DNA of 64,000 nt from Sulfuriferula sp. (GTDB taxonomy: Bacteria; Pseudomonadota; Gammaproteobacteria; Burkholderiales; Sulfuriferulaceae), in contig JABFSE010000001.1 in assembly GCA_013140765.1 (NCBI GenBank), positions 1-64,000 of the forward strand, in the 5' to 3' direction. The notes under the pieces were generated by a model. The model saw only the letters and a list, made by a program, of their open reading frames with translations, was not told the origin of the DNA and searched no databases. Below are positions 35,251 through 44,007 of this stretch, in pieces (the stretch's first letter is position 1; every line of letters starts with the position of its first letter). The position numbers and the translations under genes are program-made.

Positions 35251-35996
35251 TGGCGCACGTTTTGTTCATACTCACCGCCGCAGAGCAGCTCCCCTTGCTT
35301 GACGGCAATCATATTGCCACAGGTTTTTGGGCGCAAGAATTTGTGCCTGCGCATCATTTATTCCTGGAGCACGGGCATCAAATCAGCATAGCCACCCCCA
35401 AAGGCAAGCCCGCCGTGCTTGATGAGCATTGCTTTGCGCCGGAATTTCACCACCATGATATGGGGCGCATCGCCAATTTACGTGAACAGCTCAACGAAAT
35501 CGAAGCATGGCGCACGCCATTATCATTAGAGCGTCTAGCCCTCACTGGGGCTAAATTTGATGCTGTTTTTTTCCCTGGCGGGCATGGCCCCATGGTTGAT
35601 TTAATTGCTTCAGAAGCCGCAGGTACGCTAGTCAAACGCACGCTCGCTAATCAAGGTTTAATCGGCGCAATCTGCCACGGACCCGCAGGCTTAATCTGCG
35701 CCCAGCATGACGGCAAGTGGTTATTAGCTGATTATCAACTCACCTGCTTTAGTCCTGCAGAAGAGCAACTGGCAGGATTAGCAACGCAATTACCCGAATT
35801 ACTCGCTGACCGCTTGGCGCAATTAGGCGGACAGCTCAGCTTTGCCGACGCAGGACAAGAAAACGTAGTCATAGATCGTCAGCTCTACACAGGACAAAAC
35901 CCCGCCTCCGTCGATAAGCTCGCCTATCATCTGGCACGTAAACTTAAAAAAATGGGATCACTCGATAAAGATGCCTGTGTCACGCCATGCGATTAA
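35250..35996 (+). CDS. DJ-1/PfpI superfamily protein (Hsp31-like glyoxalase III type)
   Basis: The 248-residue protein has the class I glutamine amidotransferase-like fold with nucleophile elbow GAICHGPAGLIC (C142, H143), the upstream acidic residue E30 in GFWAQEF, and AVFFPGGHGPM. These features place it with Hsp31/glyoxalase III-like proteins that detoxify methylglyoxal or repair glycation. It is coupled to the DUF4197 gene by a TAATG overlap. Confidence 0.85.
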   Translation: MAHVLFILTAAEQLPLLDGNHIATGFWAQEFVPAHHLFLEHGHQISIATPKGKPAVLDEHCFAPEFHHHDMGRIANLREQLNEIEAWRTPLSLERLALTGAKFDAVFFPGGHGPMVDLIASEAAGTLVKRTLANQGLIGAICHGPAGLICAQHDGKWLLADYQLTCFSPAEEQLAGLATQLPELLADRLAQLGGQLSFADAGQENVVIDRQLYTGQNPASVDKLAYHLARKLKKMGSLDKDACVTPCD

Positions 35997-36133
35997 GCCA
36001 GCACGTCATTAAAGTGACGCACCAATATCAGGCAACCTAGCGCATTAACGCACCGTAACGTCGCAATTTTGCTTTGCAATCGTGCTGACACAAACAAAAC
36101 ATATAATAAACATAAAGATAAACAACCGAACAA

Positions 36134-36150
36134 TTGGCACAGTCTTTGCG
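36134..36150 (+). promoter_or_regulatory. Sigma-54 (-24/-12) promoter of the ATP-grasp/Anbu operon
   Basis: TTGGCACAGTCTTTGCG contains the invariant GG (36136-36137) and GC (36148-36149) with exactly 10 bases between and matches TGGCAC-N5-TTGC. The predicted start is near 36161, 27 bases before the ATG at 36188. Sigma-54 promoters need an enhancer-binding activator such as NtrC; I could not identify a certain upstream activator site in 35997-36130, although two short inverted repeats are present (36004-36019, 36069-36079). Confidence 0.8.
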
Positions 36151-36187
36151 ATAACTTAAATCACATACTAAAGAAAGTGCTTTAATC

Positions 36188-37627
36188 ATGGATGAAATAA
36201 CATCTTCAGCAACGCCGACTTTAATTTTTGATGAGATGCACACCACAGAAGGTGAAGTACGACATCAATACGAGGCGGTTGCCAGACAACTTTTTAACCT
36301 ACCTCACGAAGCCTTGGTACAAAAACAGCGCGAAGCCGAAATGCTGTTTCGCCGCCTCGGCATTACCTTTGCCGTCTATGGTGAAGCAGCTGGGGCGGAA
36401 CGACTCATCCCGTTCGACATCGTGCCGCGCATCTTTGGCGCACAGGAGTGGGCGCGATTAGAACAAGGTTTGAAACAACGCGTAACCGCGCTCAATGCCT
36501 TTTTACATGATATTTATCATGAACAAAACATTATCAAAGCAGGCATTATCCCTGCCCATCAAGTGTTGAATAACAAACTCTATTGCAAGCAAATGCAAGG
36601 TATAGATTTACCTAATCAAGTCTATGCCCACGTTGCAGGAATAGACTTAGTACGTGTTGATGCTAATGATTTTTATGTACTAGAAGACAATCTACGCACG
36701 CCGTCAGGTGTTTCATACATGATGGAAAACCGCAAAACCATGATGCGTTTATTCCCTGACTTATTTGCCGCGCATTCTGTCGCACCTGTCGAACATTACC
36801 CGCAAATGTTGTTAGACAGCTTACGTGAGTCCGCCCCGCCCTATATCCTCAACCCCACCATTGTGGTGATGACCCCAGGTGCTTATAACAGCGCCTATTT
36901 TGAACACGCCTTTCTCGCCAGCCAAATGGGCGTGGAGCTGGTCGAGGGCAAGGATTTGTTTGTCCACGATGACAAAGTGTATATGCACACCACCGAAGGT
37001 CCACAGCAAGTCCACGTTATTTATCGTCGTGTTGATGATGATTTTCTTGACCCTACTGTGTTTAATCCTAATTCCACACTGGGCGTGCCTGGCTTGATGA
37101 ACGCCTACCGTAAAGGTAATGTTGCGCTGGCAAATGCCGTAGGTACAGGGGTCGCTGACGATAAATCAACCTATCTCTATGTGCCCGCAATGATAGAGTT
37201 TTACTTGGGCGAAAAACCAATACTCTCCAATGTGCCCACTTGGCGGCTAGAACTAGAAGATGATATGCGCCATGTATTAGCGCACCTGCCTGAATTAGTC
37301 GTGAAAGAAGTGCAAGGTTCGGGTGGCTATGGCATGTTAATCGGGCCGACCAGCACCAAACAAGAAATCGCCGATTACCGTGAACGTATTTTAGCTGACC
37401 CAGCTAATTTTATCGCCCAGCCTACATTAGCACTCTCAACTTGCCCAACTTTGGTAGAGGCGGGCATCGCGCCGCGCCATGTTGATTTACGACCCTTTGT
37501 GCTGTCGGGTAAAGAAGTACGCCTAGCACCAGGCGGGCTCACTCGCGTCGCACTGGCTGAAGGTTCGCTCGTAGTCAATTCATCACAAGGCGGCGGCACT
37601 AAAGACACTTGGGTATTGGAGGATTAA
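36188..37627 (+). CDS. Circularly permuted ATP-grasp type 2 protein (DUF404/DUF407)
   Basis: The 479-residue protein shows LIPFDIVPRIFGAQEWARLEQGLKQRV and ALNAFLHDIYHEQ of the N-terminal part, DFYVLEDNLRTPSGVSYMMENR (ATP-grasp core), and VVKEVQGSGGYGMLIGP and LRPFVLSGKEV of the C-terminal part. The family is predicted to form amide or peptide bonds with ATP. In known gene neighbourhoods it occurs with alpha-E, transglutaminase and Anbu proteins, thought to make and break small peptide conjugates. Here it is first in the sigma-54-driven operon, with RBS AAGAAAG at a distance. The stop is 2 bases before the alpha-E start. Confidence 0.93.
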   Translation: MDEITSSATPTLIFDEMHTTEGEVRHQYEAVARQLFNLPHEALVQKQREAEMLFRRLGITFAVYGEAAGAERLIPFDIVPRIFGAQEWARLEQGLKQRVTALNAFLHDIYHEQNIIKAGIIPAHQVLNNKLYCKQMQGIDLPNQVYAHVAGIDLVRVDANDFYVLEDNLRTPSGVSYMMENRKTMMRLFPDLFAAHSVAPVEHYPQMLLDSLRESAPPYILNPTIVVMTPGAYNSAYFEHAFLASQMGVELVEGKDLFVHDDKVYMHTTEGPQQVHVIYRRVDDDFLDPTVFNPNSTLGVPGLMNAYRKGNVALANAVGTGVADDKSTYLYVPAMIEFYLGEKPILSNVPTWRLELEDDMRHVLAHLPELVVKEVQGSGGYGMLIGPTSTKQEIADYRERILADPANFIAQPTLALSTCPTLVEAGIAPRHVDLRPFVLSGKEVRLAPGGLTRVALAEGSLVVNSSQGGGTKDTWVLED

Positions 37628-37629
37628 AC

Positions 37630-38619
37630 ATGTTATCACGCACAGCAGAACACTTATTTTGGATGGCGCGTTATATAGAACGTGCCGAAAACACCGCACG
37701 CGTGCTTGATGTCGCGCATAGAACCTCACTTTTGCCCGACGACACCGAAGGGGCAGAAACGCACTTATGGTACGCACCACTTAATATCTCAGGTTGCGCA
37801 GAAAGCTATTTAGCTAAACATACACTGGTCGAAGCGAGCCTAGTCAACCGCTACATCGCGCTAGATCCAGACAATCCAGCCAGCATTTATACCAGCCTCA
37901 TGCTGGCACGCGAAAACGCACGCTCAGTACGCGGCGCAATCACCTCAGAAATGTGGGAAAGCATTAACGCGACTTGGTTAGAAATGAACCGTATGATGCC
38001 GACCATGGGACAAGATTGCCCAACTTGCTTCTTTGATTGGGTCAAGGAACGCTCACACTTATTTCGTGGCGTTACCTTAGGCACGATGCTCAAAGACGAT
38101 GCGCTCAACTTTATCCGCTTAGGTACTTTTCTGGAGCGAGCTGACAACACAGCGCGAATTCTGGATGTGAAATATCACATACTCTTGCCTAGCGTCCAAG
38201 ATGTAGGTGGCGCGGCAGATTACTATCAATGGGGCGCATTGCTCAAATCCGTCAGCGCGTTTGAAGCCTATCGCAAAGTTTATCGTGACGTGATTACACC
38301 GCAACGCGTCGCTGAATTATTGATACTGCGTTCTGATATGCCGCGTTCACTGCACGCCTGTTTGAATGAAGTAGAAACCACATTGGAAATCATTAACGGC
38401 AGTAGCGGCAGAGAATCACGCCGTCGTGCTGGTGAGCTTCACGCGGCATTGCACTTTGCCCGTATAGAAGATATTTCTAATCAAGGTTTACATGAGTATC
38501 TCACTGAATTCTTGGAAAAAATAGAAGCATTAGGGCAAGAAATACGGCTAGGGTATCTGGCAAGACGTGAAGAATTTGCACCATTACCCATGCAAAAACT
38601 GACGATGCAAGTACAATAG
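37630..38619 (+). CDS. Alpha-E domain protein (DUF403)
   Basis: The start at 37630 (MLSRTAEHLFWMARYIERAENTAR) has GGAGG 7 bases upstream and gives the canonical N-terminus; a GTG-like upstream frame lies in the preceding gene. The 329-residue protein is all-helical with the RYIERAENTAR signature and a second LERADNTARILD repeat around residue 175. Alpha-E proteins always travel with the permuted ATP-grasp protein and probably form a complex with it. Confidence 0.93.
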   Translation: MLSRTAEHLFWMARYIERAENTARVLDVAHRTSLLPDDTEGAETHLWYAPLNISGCAESYLAKHTLVEASLVNRYIALDPDNPASIYTSLMLARENARSVRGAITSEMWESINATWLEMNRMMPTMGQDCPTCFFDWVKERSHLFRGVTLGTMLKDDALNFIRLGTFLERADNTARILDVKYHILLPSVQDVGGAADYYQWGALLKSVSAFEAYRKVYRDVITPQRVAELLILRSDMPRSLHACLNEVETTLEIINGSSGRESRRRAGELHAALHFARIEDISNQGLHEYLTEFLEKIEALGQEIRLGYLARREEFAPLPMQKLTMQVQ

Positions 38620-38652
38620 ACTAATGTTTAACCCTTAGATATGAAACCAAAT

Positions 38653-39414
38653 ATGACCTATTGTGTAGCGCTAAAACTCAATGCAGGCCTAGTATTTGCC
38701 TCCGATTCACGCACCAACGCGGGTGTTGACCAAATCGCCAGTTTCAAAAAAATGCGTACTTTTGTAAGTGAAGGAAGCCGCTCTATTGTCATCCTCAGTT
38801 CGGGTAATTTATCCATTACCCAAAGTGCGGTTAATTTACTAGAGCAACGTGGTCGCCATAGCGAACTGGAGAACATCTGGAACGCCGAAACCATGTTTGA
38901 CGTAGCCATGTTACTCGGCGAGTGTATGCGCGAAGTGCGCGAACGTGATGGTCCTTTTTTATCGCAAAGCAATGTTGATATAGGGGCAAATTTTATACTC
39001 GGTGGGCAAGTGCGCGGTGAACCGCCTCGCCTTTTTCTGGTTTACGCAGAAGGTAATTTTATCGAAGCCACCGAGGCAACACCGTTTTTCCAGATAGGCG
39101 AAACCAAGTACGGCAAGCCCATTATAGACCGCGTCATCCACGCTCAAACATCGCTGATGGAAGCGATTAAGTGCGTGCTGGTGTCGTTTGACTCAACCAT
39201 GCGCAGTAATGTATCAGTGGGTATGCCGATAGATTTAGCCTGCTACAGTGCCGATAGCTTTTGTTTAGATCGACAATACAACATCACCCAAGGTGATGCG
39301 TATTTCAATAGCATTAGCCAACGTTGGAGCGAAGGTTTACGAGGCGTATTTGCCTCACTACCCGATCCAGAATGGGGATGTCCCCTTAGCCAACCTTTGT
39401 TCACTACACCATGA
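38653..39414 (+). CDS. Anbu, proteasome-like peptidase
   Basis: The start at 38653 (M-T-Y-C-V-A) is preferred to the ATG at 38641 because it puts the catalytic Thr directly after the initiator Met, so normal Met removal would free the N-terminal nucleophile; neither start has a clear RBS. The 253-residue protein has the Ntn-hydrolase pattern GLVFASDSRTNAGVDQI, with D and K of FKKM matching proteasome beta subunits. Anbu forms open ring or helical assemblies, and its substrates are unknown. It lies between the alpha-E and transglutaminase genes and overlaps the latter by 4 bases. Confidence 0.92.
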   Translation: MTYCVALKLNAGLVFASDSRTNAGVDQIASFKKMRTFVSEGSRSIVILSSGNLSITQSAVNLLEQRGRHSELENIWNAETMFDVAMLLGECMREVRERDGPFLSQSNVDIGANFILGGQVRGEPPRLFLVYAEGNFIEATEATPFFQIGETKYGKPIIDRVIHAQTSLMEAIKCVLVSFDSTMRSNVSVGMPIDLACYSADSFCLDRQYNITQGDAYFNSISQRWSEGLRGVFASLPDPEWGCPLSQPLFTTP

Positions 39415-42400
39415 CTATACGTGCCGCGCTTCATCACCAAACACATTACAAGTTTGATCGCCCTGTCGTCCTCTCTCCGCACGAGATACGACTGAGACCA
39501 GCGGCACACGCACGCACACCAGTGAGTGCGTACTCACTCAATATCGAGCCCAAGGAACATTTCATTCATTGGCAACAGGACGCTTACGGTAATTTTGTCG
39601 CACGCGTTAGCTTTCCAGAGCCGACTAAAGAGCTCAAAGTGACCGTTGATTTGGTCGCCGACTTAACTGTCATCAATCCATTTGATTACTTTGTAGAACC
39701 CAGTGCAGAGCATTTTCCCTTTGCCTATTCAGATCAATTAGCCACAGAACTAGCCCCTTTTTTAGGCATAGACGATTGCGGCAAAAATTTTGACAACTGG
39801 CTAGAAAAATTTCATGCAGATTTGCCCGCTAAACTTGAGATTAACAATTTTTTAGTTGCCATCAATCAATCAGTACAACACAGCGTATCTTATTTGATAC
39901 GCATGGAGCCTGGCGTACAAACACCAGAAGAAACGCTGACGATAGGCTCAGGATCATGCCGTGATAGCGCATGGTTGCTGGTGCAAGCCTTACGCCATTT
40001 AGGGTTGGCCGCGCGCTTCGTGTCAGGTTATTTAATCCAACTCACCGCTGATGAGATGCCTTTAGAAGGGCCTGCTGGCACGACAGTTGACTTTACCGAC
40101 TTACACGCTTGGTGCGAGGTTTATCTGCCTGGTGCAGGCTGGATAGGGCTGGATGCAACGTCGGGCTTGCTCACAGGCGAAGGGCATATTCCATTAGCAT
40201 CGACTGCCATGCCCAGCTCTGCCGCCCCTGTCAGCGGCATGACTAGCCCTTGTGAATCCGAACTAGACGTAGTGATGACCATCACCCGCGTATTTGAAGA
40301 TCCCCGTGTCACCAAGCCTTACACTGAGCCACAATGGGAAGCAATTAACGCATTAGGCAAGCAAATTGACGCTGAACTCCTCGCTCATGACGTGCGACTA
40401 ACGCAAGGTGGCGAGCCTACTTTTGTGTCCATAGACGACATGGAAAGTGCGCAATGGAATATCGCCGCACTCGGTGACGACAAACTTAAACTCGCTCATC
40501 AACTCATGAGCCGCTTGCATAAACGCTTTGCGCAAGGTGGTGCGCAACATTTTGGACAAGGTAAGTGGTATCCAGGTGAGCCTTTGCCGCGCTGGGCGTT
40601 GACTACTTTTTGGCGCACTGATGGCGTGCCAGTCTGGCAAGATGACAACTTAGTCGCACACCAATCACAAAACGTATCCGCTTTGCAGTTATTTGCGTTC
40701 GCCAAGCAACTTTGTCAGCAATTAGGATTGAGCCATAAATACCTCATCCCTGCGTATGAAGATCCTTGGTTAGCACTCGATGCCGAAACCCGCTTGCCGC
40801 CTAACATTGACCCGCACGATGCTGACCTAACTAAGCCTGACGAACGCAGTCGCTTGGCACAACAACTACGCGCAGGTATTAGCACCATAGTTGGCTATGT
40901 GCTCCCTATCAAAGCCAAAGAAACCGCTAAATCTGGCTGGCGTTCCAGTCGCTGGCCGTTGCGTCACCTGCGTTTACATCTCACGCCAGGTGACTCGCCT
41001 ATGGGTTATCGTTTACCCTTAAGCAGCCTACCTTGGGTTCACCCTAAAAAACGCCCAATCACGCCTGATATAGATCCATTTGCCCCGCGTGATCCATTAG
41101 ATAAAGAACAGGCTGTGCAAGTAAAACTGCACGTTGCGCCAGCACCTGAAATACAGCAACAAATTATCGCTGAAGTCATCCATACCGCGCTCACGCTACA
41201 AGTACGTGACGGCATGTTATATATCTTTTTGCCTCCCTTACCTAAGCTGGAAGATTACTTAGCGCTGGTTAGCGCAGTAGAAAGCAGTGCTAAAAAACGC
41301 AACTTGCCTGTGCGTTTAGAGGGCTACTTACCGCCCCGCGACCCACGTTTACAATCTTTATCCGTCACCCCCGACCCTGGCGTAATCGAAGTCAATATCC
41401 ACCCGACTACCGATTGGGGTACATTAGTTAAAAACACCGAATTACTGTACGAAGATGCACGCCAAACACGTCTAGGCACTGAAAAATTCATGCTTGACGG
41501 TCGCCACACAGGCACGGGCGGCGGCAATCACGTTACCTTAGGCGGCGCGTCGGCGGCTGATAGTCCATTTTTACGTCGCCCTGATGTATTGCAAAGTTTG
41601 ATTACCTATTGGCAACATCACCCTGCGCTGTCCTATTTATTTTCAGGGCAATTCTTAGGGCCAACCAGCCAAGCCCCGCGTGTTGACGAAGCCCGTGATG
41701 ACAACTTATATGAACTGGGTATCGCTTTTGAACAACTGAGCAAACATCTACCGCCAGGCGAAGAAAGCCAACAACCTTGGTTAGTTGACAGATTACTCCG
41801 TAACTTATTAGTCGATTTAACGGGTAATACGCATCGGTCAGAATTTTGCATAGATAAACTCTATTCACCCGACTCTGCCACAGGACGTTTAGGCATCGTC
41901 GAATTGCGCGGCTTTGAAATGCCACCGCACTACCGCATGAGCTTAGTGCAATCCTTACTCATCCGCTCGCTGGTGGCCAAGTTCTGGCAAACACCGTACC
42001 AAGGCAAATTAGTCTATTGGGATACCAGCCTGCATGATAAATTCATGTTGCCGCACTTTATCGCCCATGACATCCATGATGTATGCCGCGATTTGCGTGC
42101 ATCAGGTTATGCTTTCGATGATGCTTGGTTAGCCCCGTTCTTGGAGTTCCGTTTCCCACGTTATGGCGAATTGCAAGTCGATAACATACACCTAGAACTC
42201 CGCCTAGCTATCGAACCTTGGCACGTTTTAGGCGAAGAAATGGCAGGCGGCGGCACTGCGCGTTATGTTGATTCGTCGGTCGAACGGGTACAAGTCAAAA
42301 TACGCGGCATGACGGGTGACCGCCATCAAATCGTCTGCAACGGTCGCCTTATTCCATTACACGCTACAGGCGTACCTGGCGAATTTGTTGCCGCCGTGCG

Positions 42401-42698
42401 TTATAAAGCATGGGCTCCGCACTCGGCCTTGCACCCCACTATAGGCACGCATGTACCGCTGATATTTGACATCGTTGATAGCTGGAACAAACGCTCGATA
42501 GGTGGCTGTACCTACCACATCAGCCACCCTGGTGGACGCAGTTACGATGTTTTCCCTGTCAATGCCAATGAAGCCGAAGCACGTCGCCGTAGCCGTTTTT
42601 GGGATCATGGGCACACGCCAGGCACAATGACGGTATTGGCAGAAAACATCAACCCGCGCTTCCCTATGACGCTAGATTTGCGTCGTCAACCTCAATAA
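39411..42698 (+). CDS. Transglutaminase-like protein fused to DUF2126
   Basis: The 1095-residue protein has an N-terminal bacterial transglutaminase-like domain with the predicted catalytic triad C183 (GSGSCRDSAWLL), H232 (DLHAWCEVY) and D248 (WIGLDATSG), and a long C-terminal DUF2126 region (about 330-1090) beginning LTQGGEPTFVSIDD. DUF2126 is thought to be related to the amidoligase side of the glutamine synthetase fold. In the usual gene set a second, short transglutaminase also occurs; none is seen here. It overlaps Anbu by 4 bases, so the peptidase and this protein are translationally coupled. Confidence 0.92.
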   Translation: MTIRAALHHQTHYKFDRPVVLSPHEIRLRPAAHARTPVSAYSLNIEPKEHFIHWQQDAYGNFVARVSFPEPTKELKVTVDLVADLTVINPFDYFVEPSAEHFPFAYSDQLATELAPFLGIDDCGKNFDNWLEKFHADLPAKLEINNFLVAINQSVQHSVSYLIRMEPGVQTPEETLTIGSGSCRDSAWLLVQALRHLGLAARFVSGYLIQLTADEMPLEGPAGTTVDFTDLHAWCEVYLPGAGWIGLDATSGLLTGEGHIPLASTAMPSSAAPVSGMTSPCESELDVVMTITRVFEDPRVTKPYTEPQWEAINALGKQIDAELLAHDVRLTQGGEPTFVSIDDMESAQWNIAALGDDKLKLAHQLMSRLHKRFAQGGAQHFGQGKWYPGEPLPRWALTTFWRTDGVPVWQDDNLVAHQSQNVSALQLFAFAKQLCQQLGLSHKYLIPAYEDPWLALDAETRLPPNIDPHDADLTKPDERSRLAQQLRAGISTIVGYVLPIKAKETAKSGWRSSRWPLRHLRLHLTPGDSPMGYRLPLSSLPWVHPKKRPITPDIDPFAPRDPLDKEQAVQVKLHVAPAPEIQQQIIAEVIHTALTLQVRDGMLYIFLPPLPKLEDYLALVSAVESSAKKRNLPVRLEGYLPPRDPRLQSLSVTPDPGVIEVNIHPTTDWGTLVKNTELLYEDARQTRLGTEKFMLDGRHTGTGGGNHVTLGGASAADSPFLRRPDVLQSLITYWQHHPALSYLFSGQFLGPTSQAPRVDEARDDNLYELGIAFEQLSKHLPPGEESQQPWLVDRLLRNLLVDLTGNTHRSEFCIDKLYSPDSATGRLGIVELRGFEMPPHYRMSLVQSLLIRSLVAKFWQTPYQGKLVYWDTSLHDKFMLPHFIAHDIHDVCRDLRASGYAFDDAWLAPFLEFRFPRYGELQVDNIHLELRLAIEPWHVLGEEMAGGGTARYVDSSVERVQVKIRGMTGDRHQIVCNGRLIPLHATGVPGEFVAAVRYKAWAPHSALHPTIGTHVPLIFDIVDSWNKRSIGGCTYHISHPGGRSYDVFPVNANEAEARRRSRFWDHGHTPGTMTVLAENINPRFPMTLDLRRQPQ

Positions 42699-42711
42699 AT
42701 TATAAGGTTTT

Positions 42712-43932
42712 ATGTTTAATTCCACATTATTTCCCCGTTTTGGCGATAAACAAAATTCGCCATTTTTTGAAGAGTACTTACAACGCGTACTCGCAGAGCG
42801 TGACCGTAGCGGGCTCACCGAAATGATAGGCGGTATCGAGGCCTTAATGCTGACGGTAGAGCCTGGCAACTCGGTTGAGTACATTACTGAACTATCGCTC
42901 ATGACCCCGTATCACTATTTGGTCACGCTAGATAGCCCTAAACATTTAACCCACGTGTTGCGCATAGACATGAATTCGCCTGACATTCTATTGCGCGAAG
43001 TCAAAGATCCCGACTATCACGACATTTTCCGTAGCCTGAATGATATTTACCCTATCGGCTCACGTCGCCATCACAGCCGCTATCTAGGCGAAATTTTACT
43101 AACCACTAATCGCCACGAAGTAGTCGCCCAGCAACAATCACGTGAATTCCGCTTTTTCCCCATAGGGCAATTAGCAGAGCTGGATTTACCCGTCAACGTC
43201 AGTATTTCCAAACCTTCGCCTTATACCCAAAACGTAGTTGGCTACATGGAACGCCCCGCTGACGGCATCCGTGTTTATCAGCACGGTGAATGCGTGGTAC
43301 TCAGCAACATCCAAGCTGCCTACGAGCGCGGCAAAGAAATGCAAGAACGCATCGGCATCAAAGACATGATACAACCCATAGACCACCTCGCCGCCCGCGT
43401 TTACAGCCAAAATCGCGAATCAGCTATTTTGGAATACCTAGCCCTATCCAGCTACTACTACTGGGGTAGTTATGACATTAAAGAGCAAAACTCTTCAACT
43501 AATGTCACCAAAAACACCAAAAACATGCTCGAGTCCATGAGCCCAGCCAAGGTGTTTACGGCAAATAACATCCCCTATTGTGTTAATCACTTGGATAAAC
43601 TGCCCAGCCCGACCGAAACCTTTGTACGCAACTACGGCCCGCGCCTGCACCATATCGCACTCACCGTTAAAGACGGCAGCTACAATGGCGTAGAAAACAT
43701 AGACTATGTGGTGAATGCCATTTCGGCACAAGGCAAAGGATTTTTACTCGATACCGTAGGTTCACGTGAAGAAGGCCTCAAACAAATTTTCTCATCGGCA
43801 TCTGAGTTTTCATCGTTAATTATTGAATATGTGCAACGTTTTGGCGATTTTCAGGGCTTTTTTGCCAAAGATAACGTTGCCCAACTCACTTTTGCCGCAG
43901 GCTTAGAAGAGGGCGTACAAGAACAGCATTAA
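42712..43932 (+). CDS. Uncharacterised protein with HPPD-like vicinal-oxygen-chelate fold
   Basis: This 406-residue protein follows the transglutaminase gene by 13 bases with RBS AAGG. I do not recognise a named family, but the C-terminal half has the metal facial triad pattern of 4-hydroxyphenylpyruvate dioxygenase: H225 in PIDHLAARV, H314 in LHHIALTV and E372 in LIIEYVQRFGDFQGFF, with the fitting GKGFLLDTVGSREEGLKQIFSS between. Residues 1-200 have no recognised domain. It is therefore predicted to bind Fe(II) and act on a small carboxylic acid, but it lacks general similarity to HPPD upstream. Its operon position suggests a link to the Anbu peptide pathway. Confidence 0.75.
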   Translation: MFNSTLFPRFGDKQNSPFFEEYLQRVLAERDRSGLTEMIGGIEALMLTVEPGNSVEYITELSLMTPYHYLVTLDSPKHLTHVLRIDMNSPDILLREVKDPDYHDIFRSLNDIYPIGSRRHHSRYLGEILLTTNRHEVVAQQQSREFRFFPIGQLAELDLPVNVSISKPSPYTQNVVGYMERPADGIRVYQHGECVVLSNIQAAYERGKEMQERIGIKDMIQPIDHLAARVYSQNRESAILEYLALSSYYYWGSYDIKEQNSSTNVTKNTKNMLESMSPAKVFTANNIPYCVNHLDKLPSPTETFVRNYGPRLHHIALTVKDGSYNGVENIDYVVNAISAQGKGFLLDTVGSREEGLKQIFSSASEFSSLIIEYVQRFGDFQGFFAKDNVAQLTFAAGLEEGVQEQH

Positions 43933-44007
43933 CCAGTAGTATGAAGTGGTTATAAATCGGCTGACTTACTGTTAAAATAGCCCTTTGGTAACCACTCCGT
44001 TGTCTAT

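Noticed and set aside
43933-44007. Possible promoter (TAAAAT box) before the DUF3683 gene
   Set aside because: No -35 box at proper distance; too weak to list.
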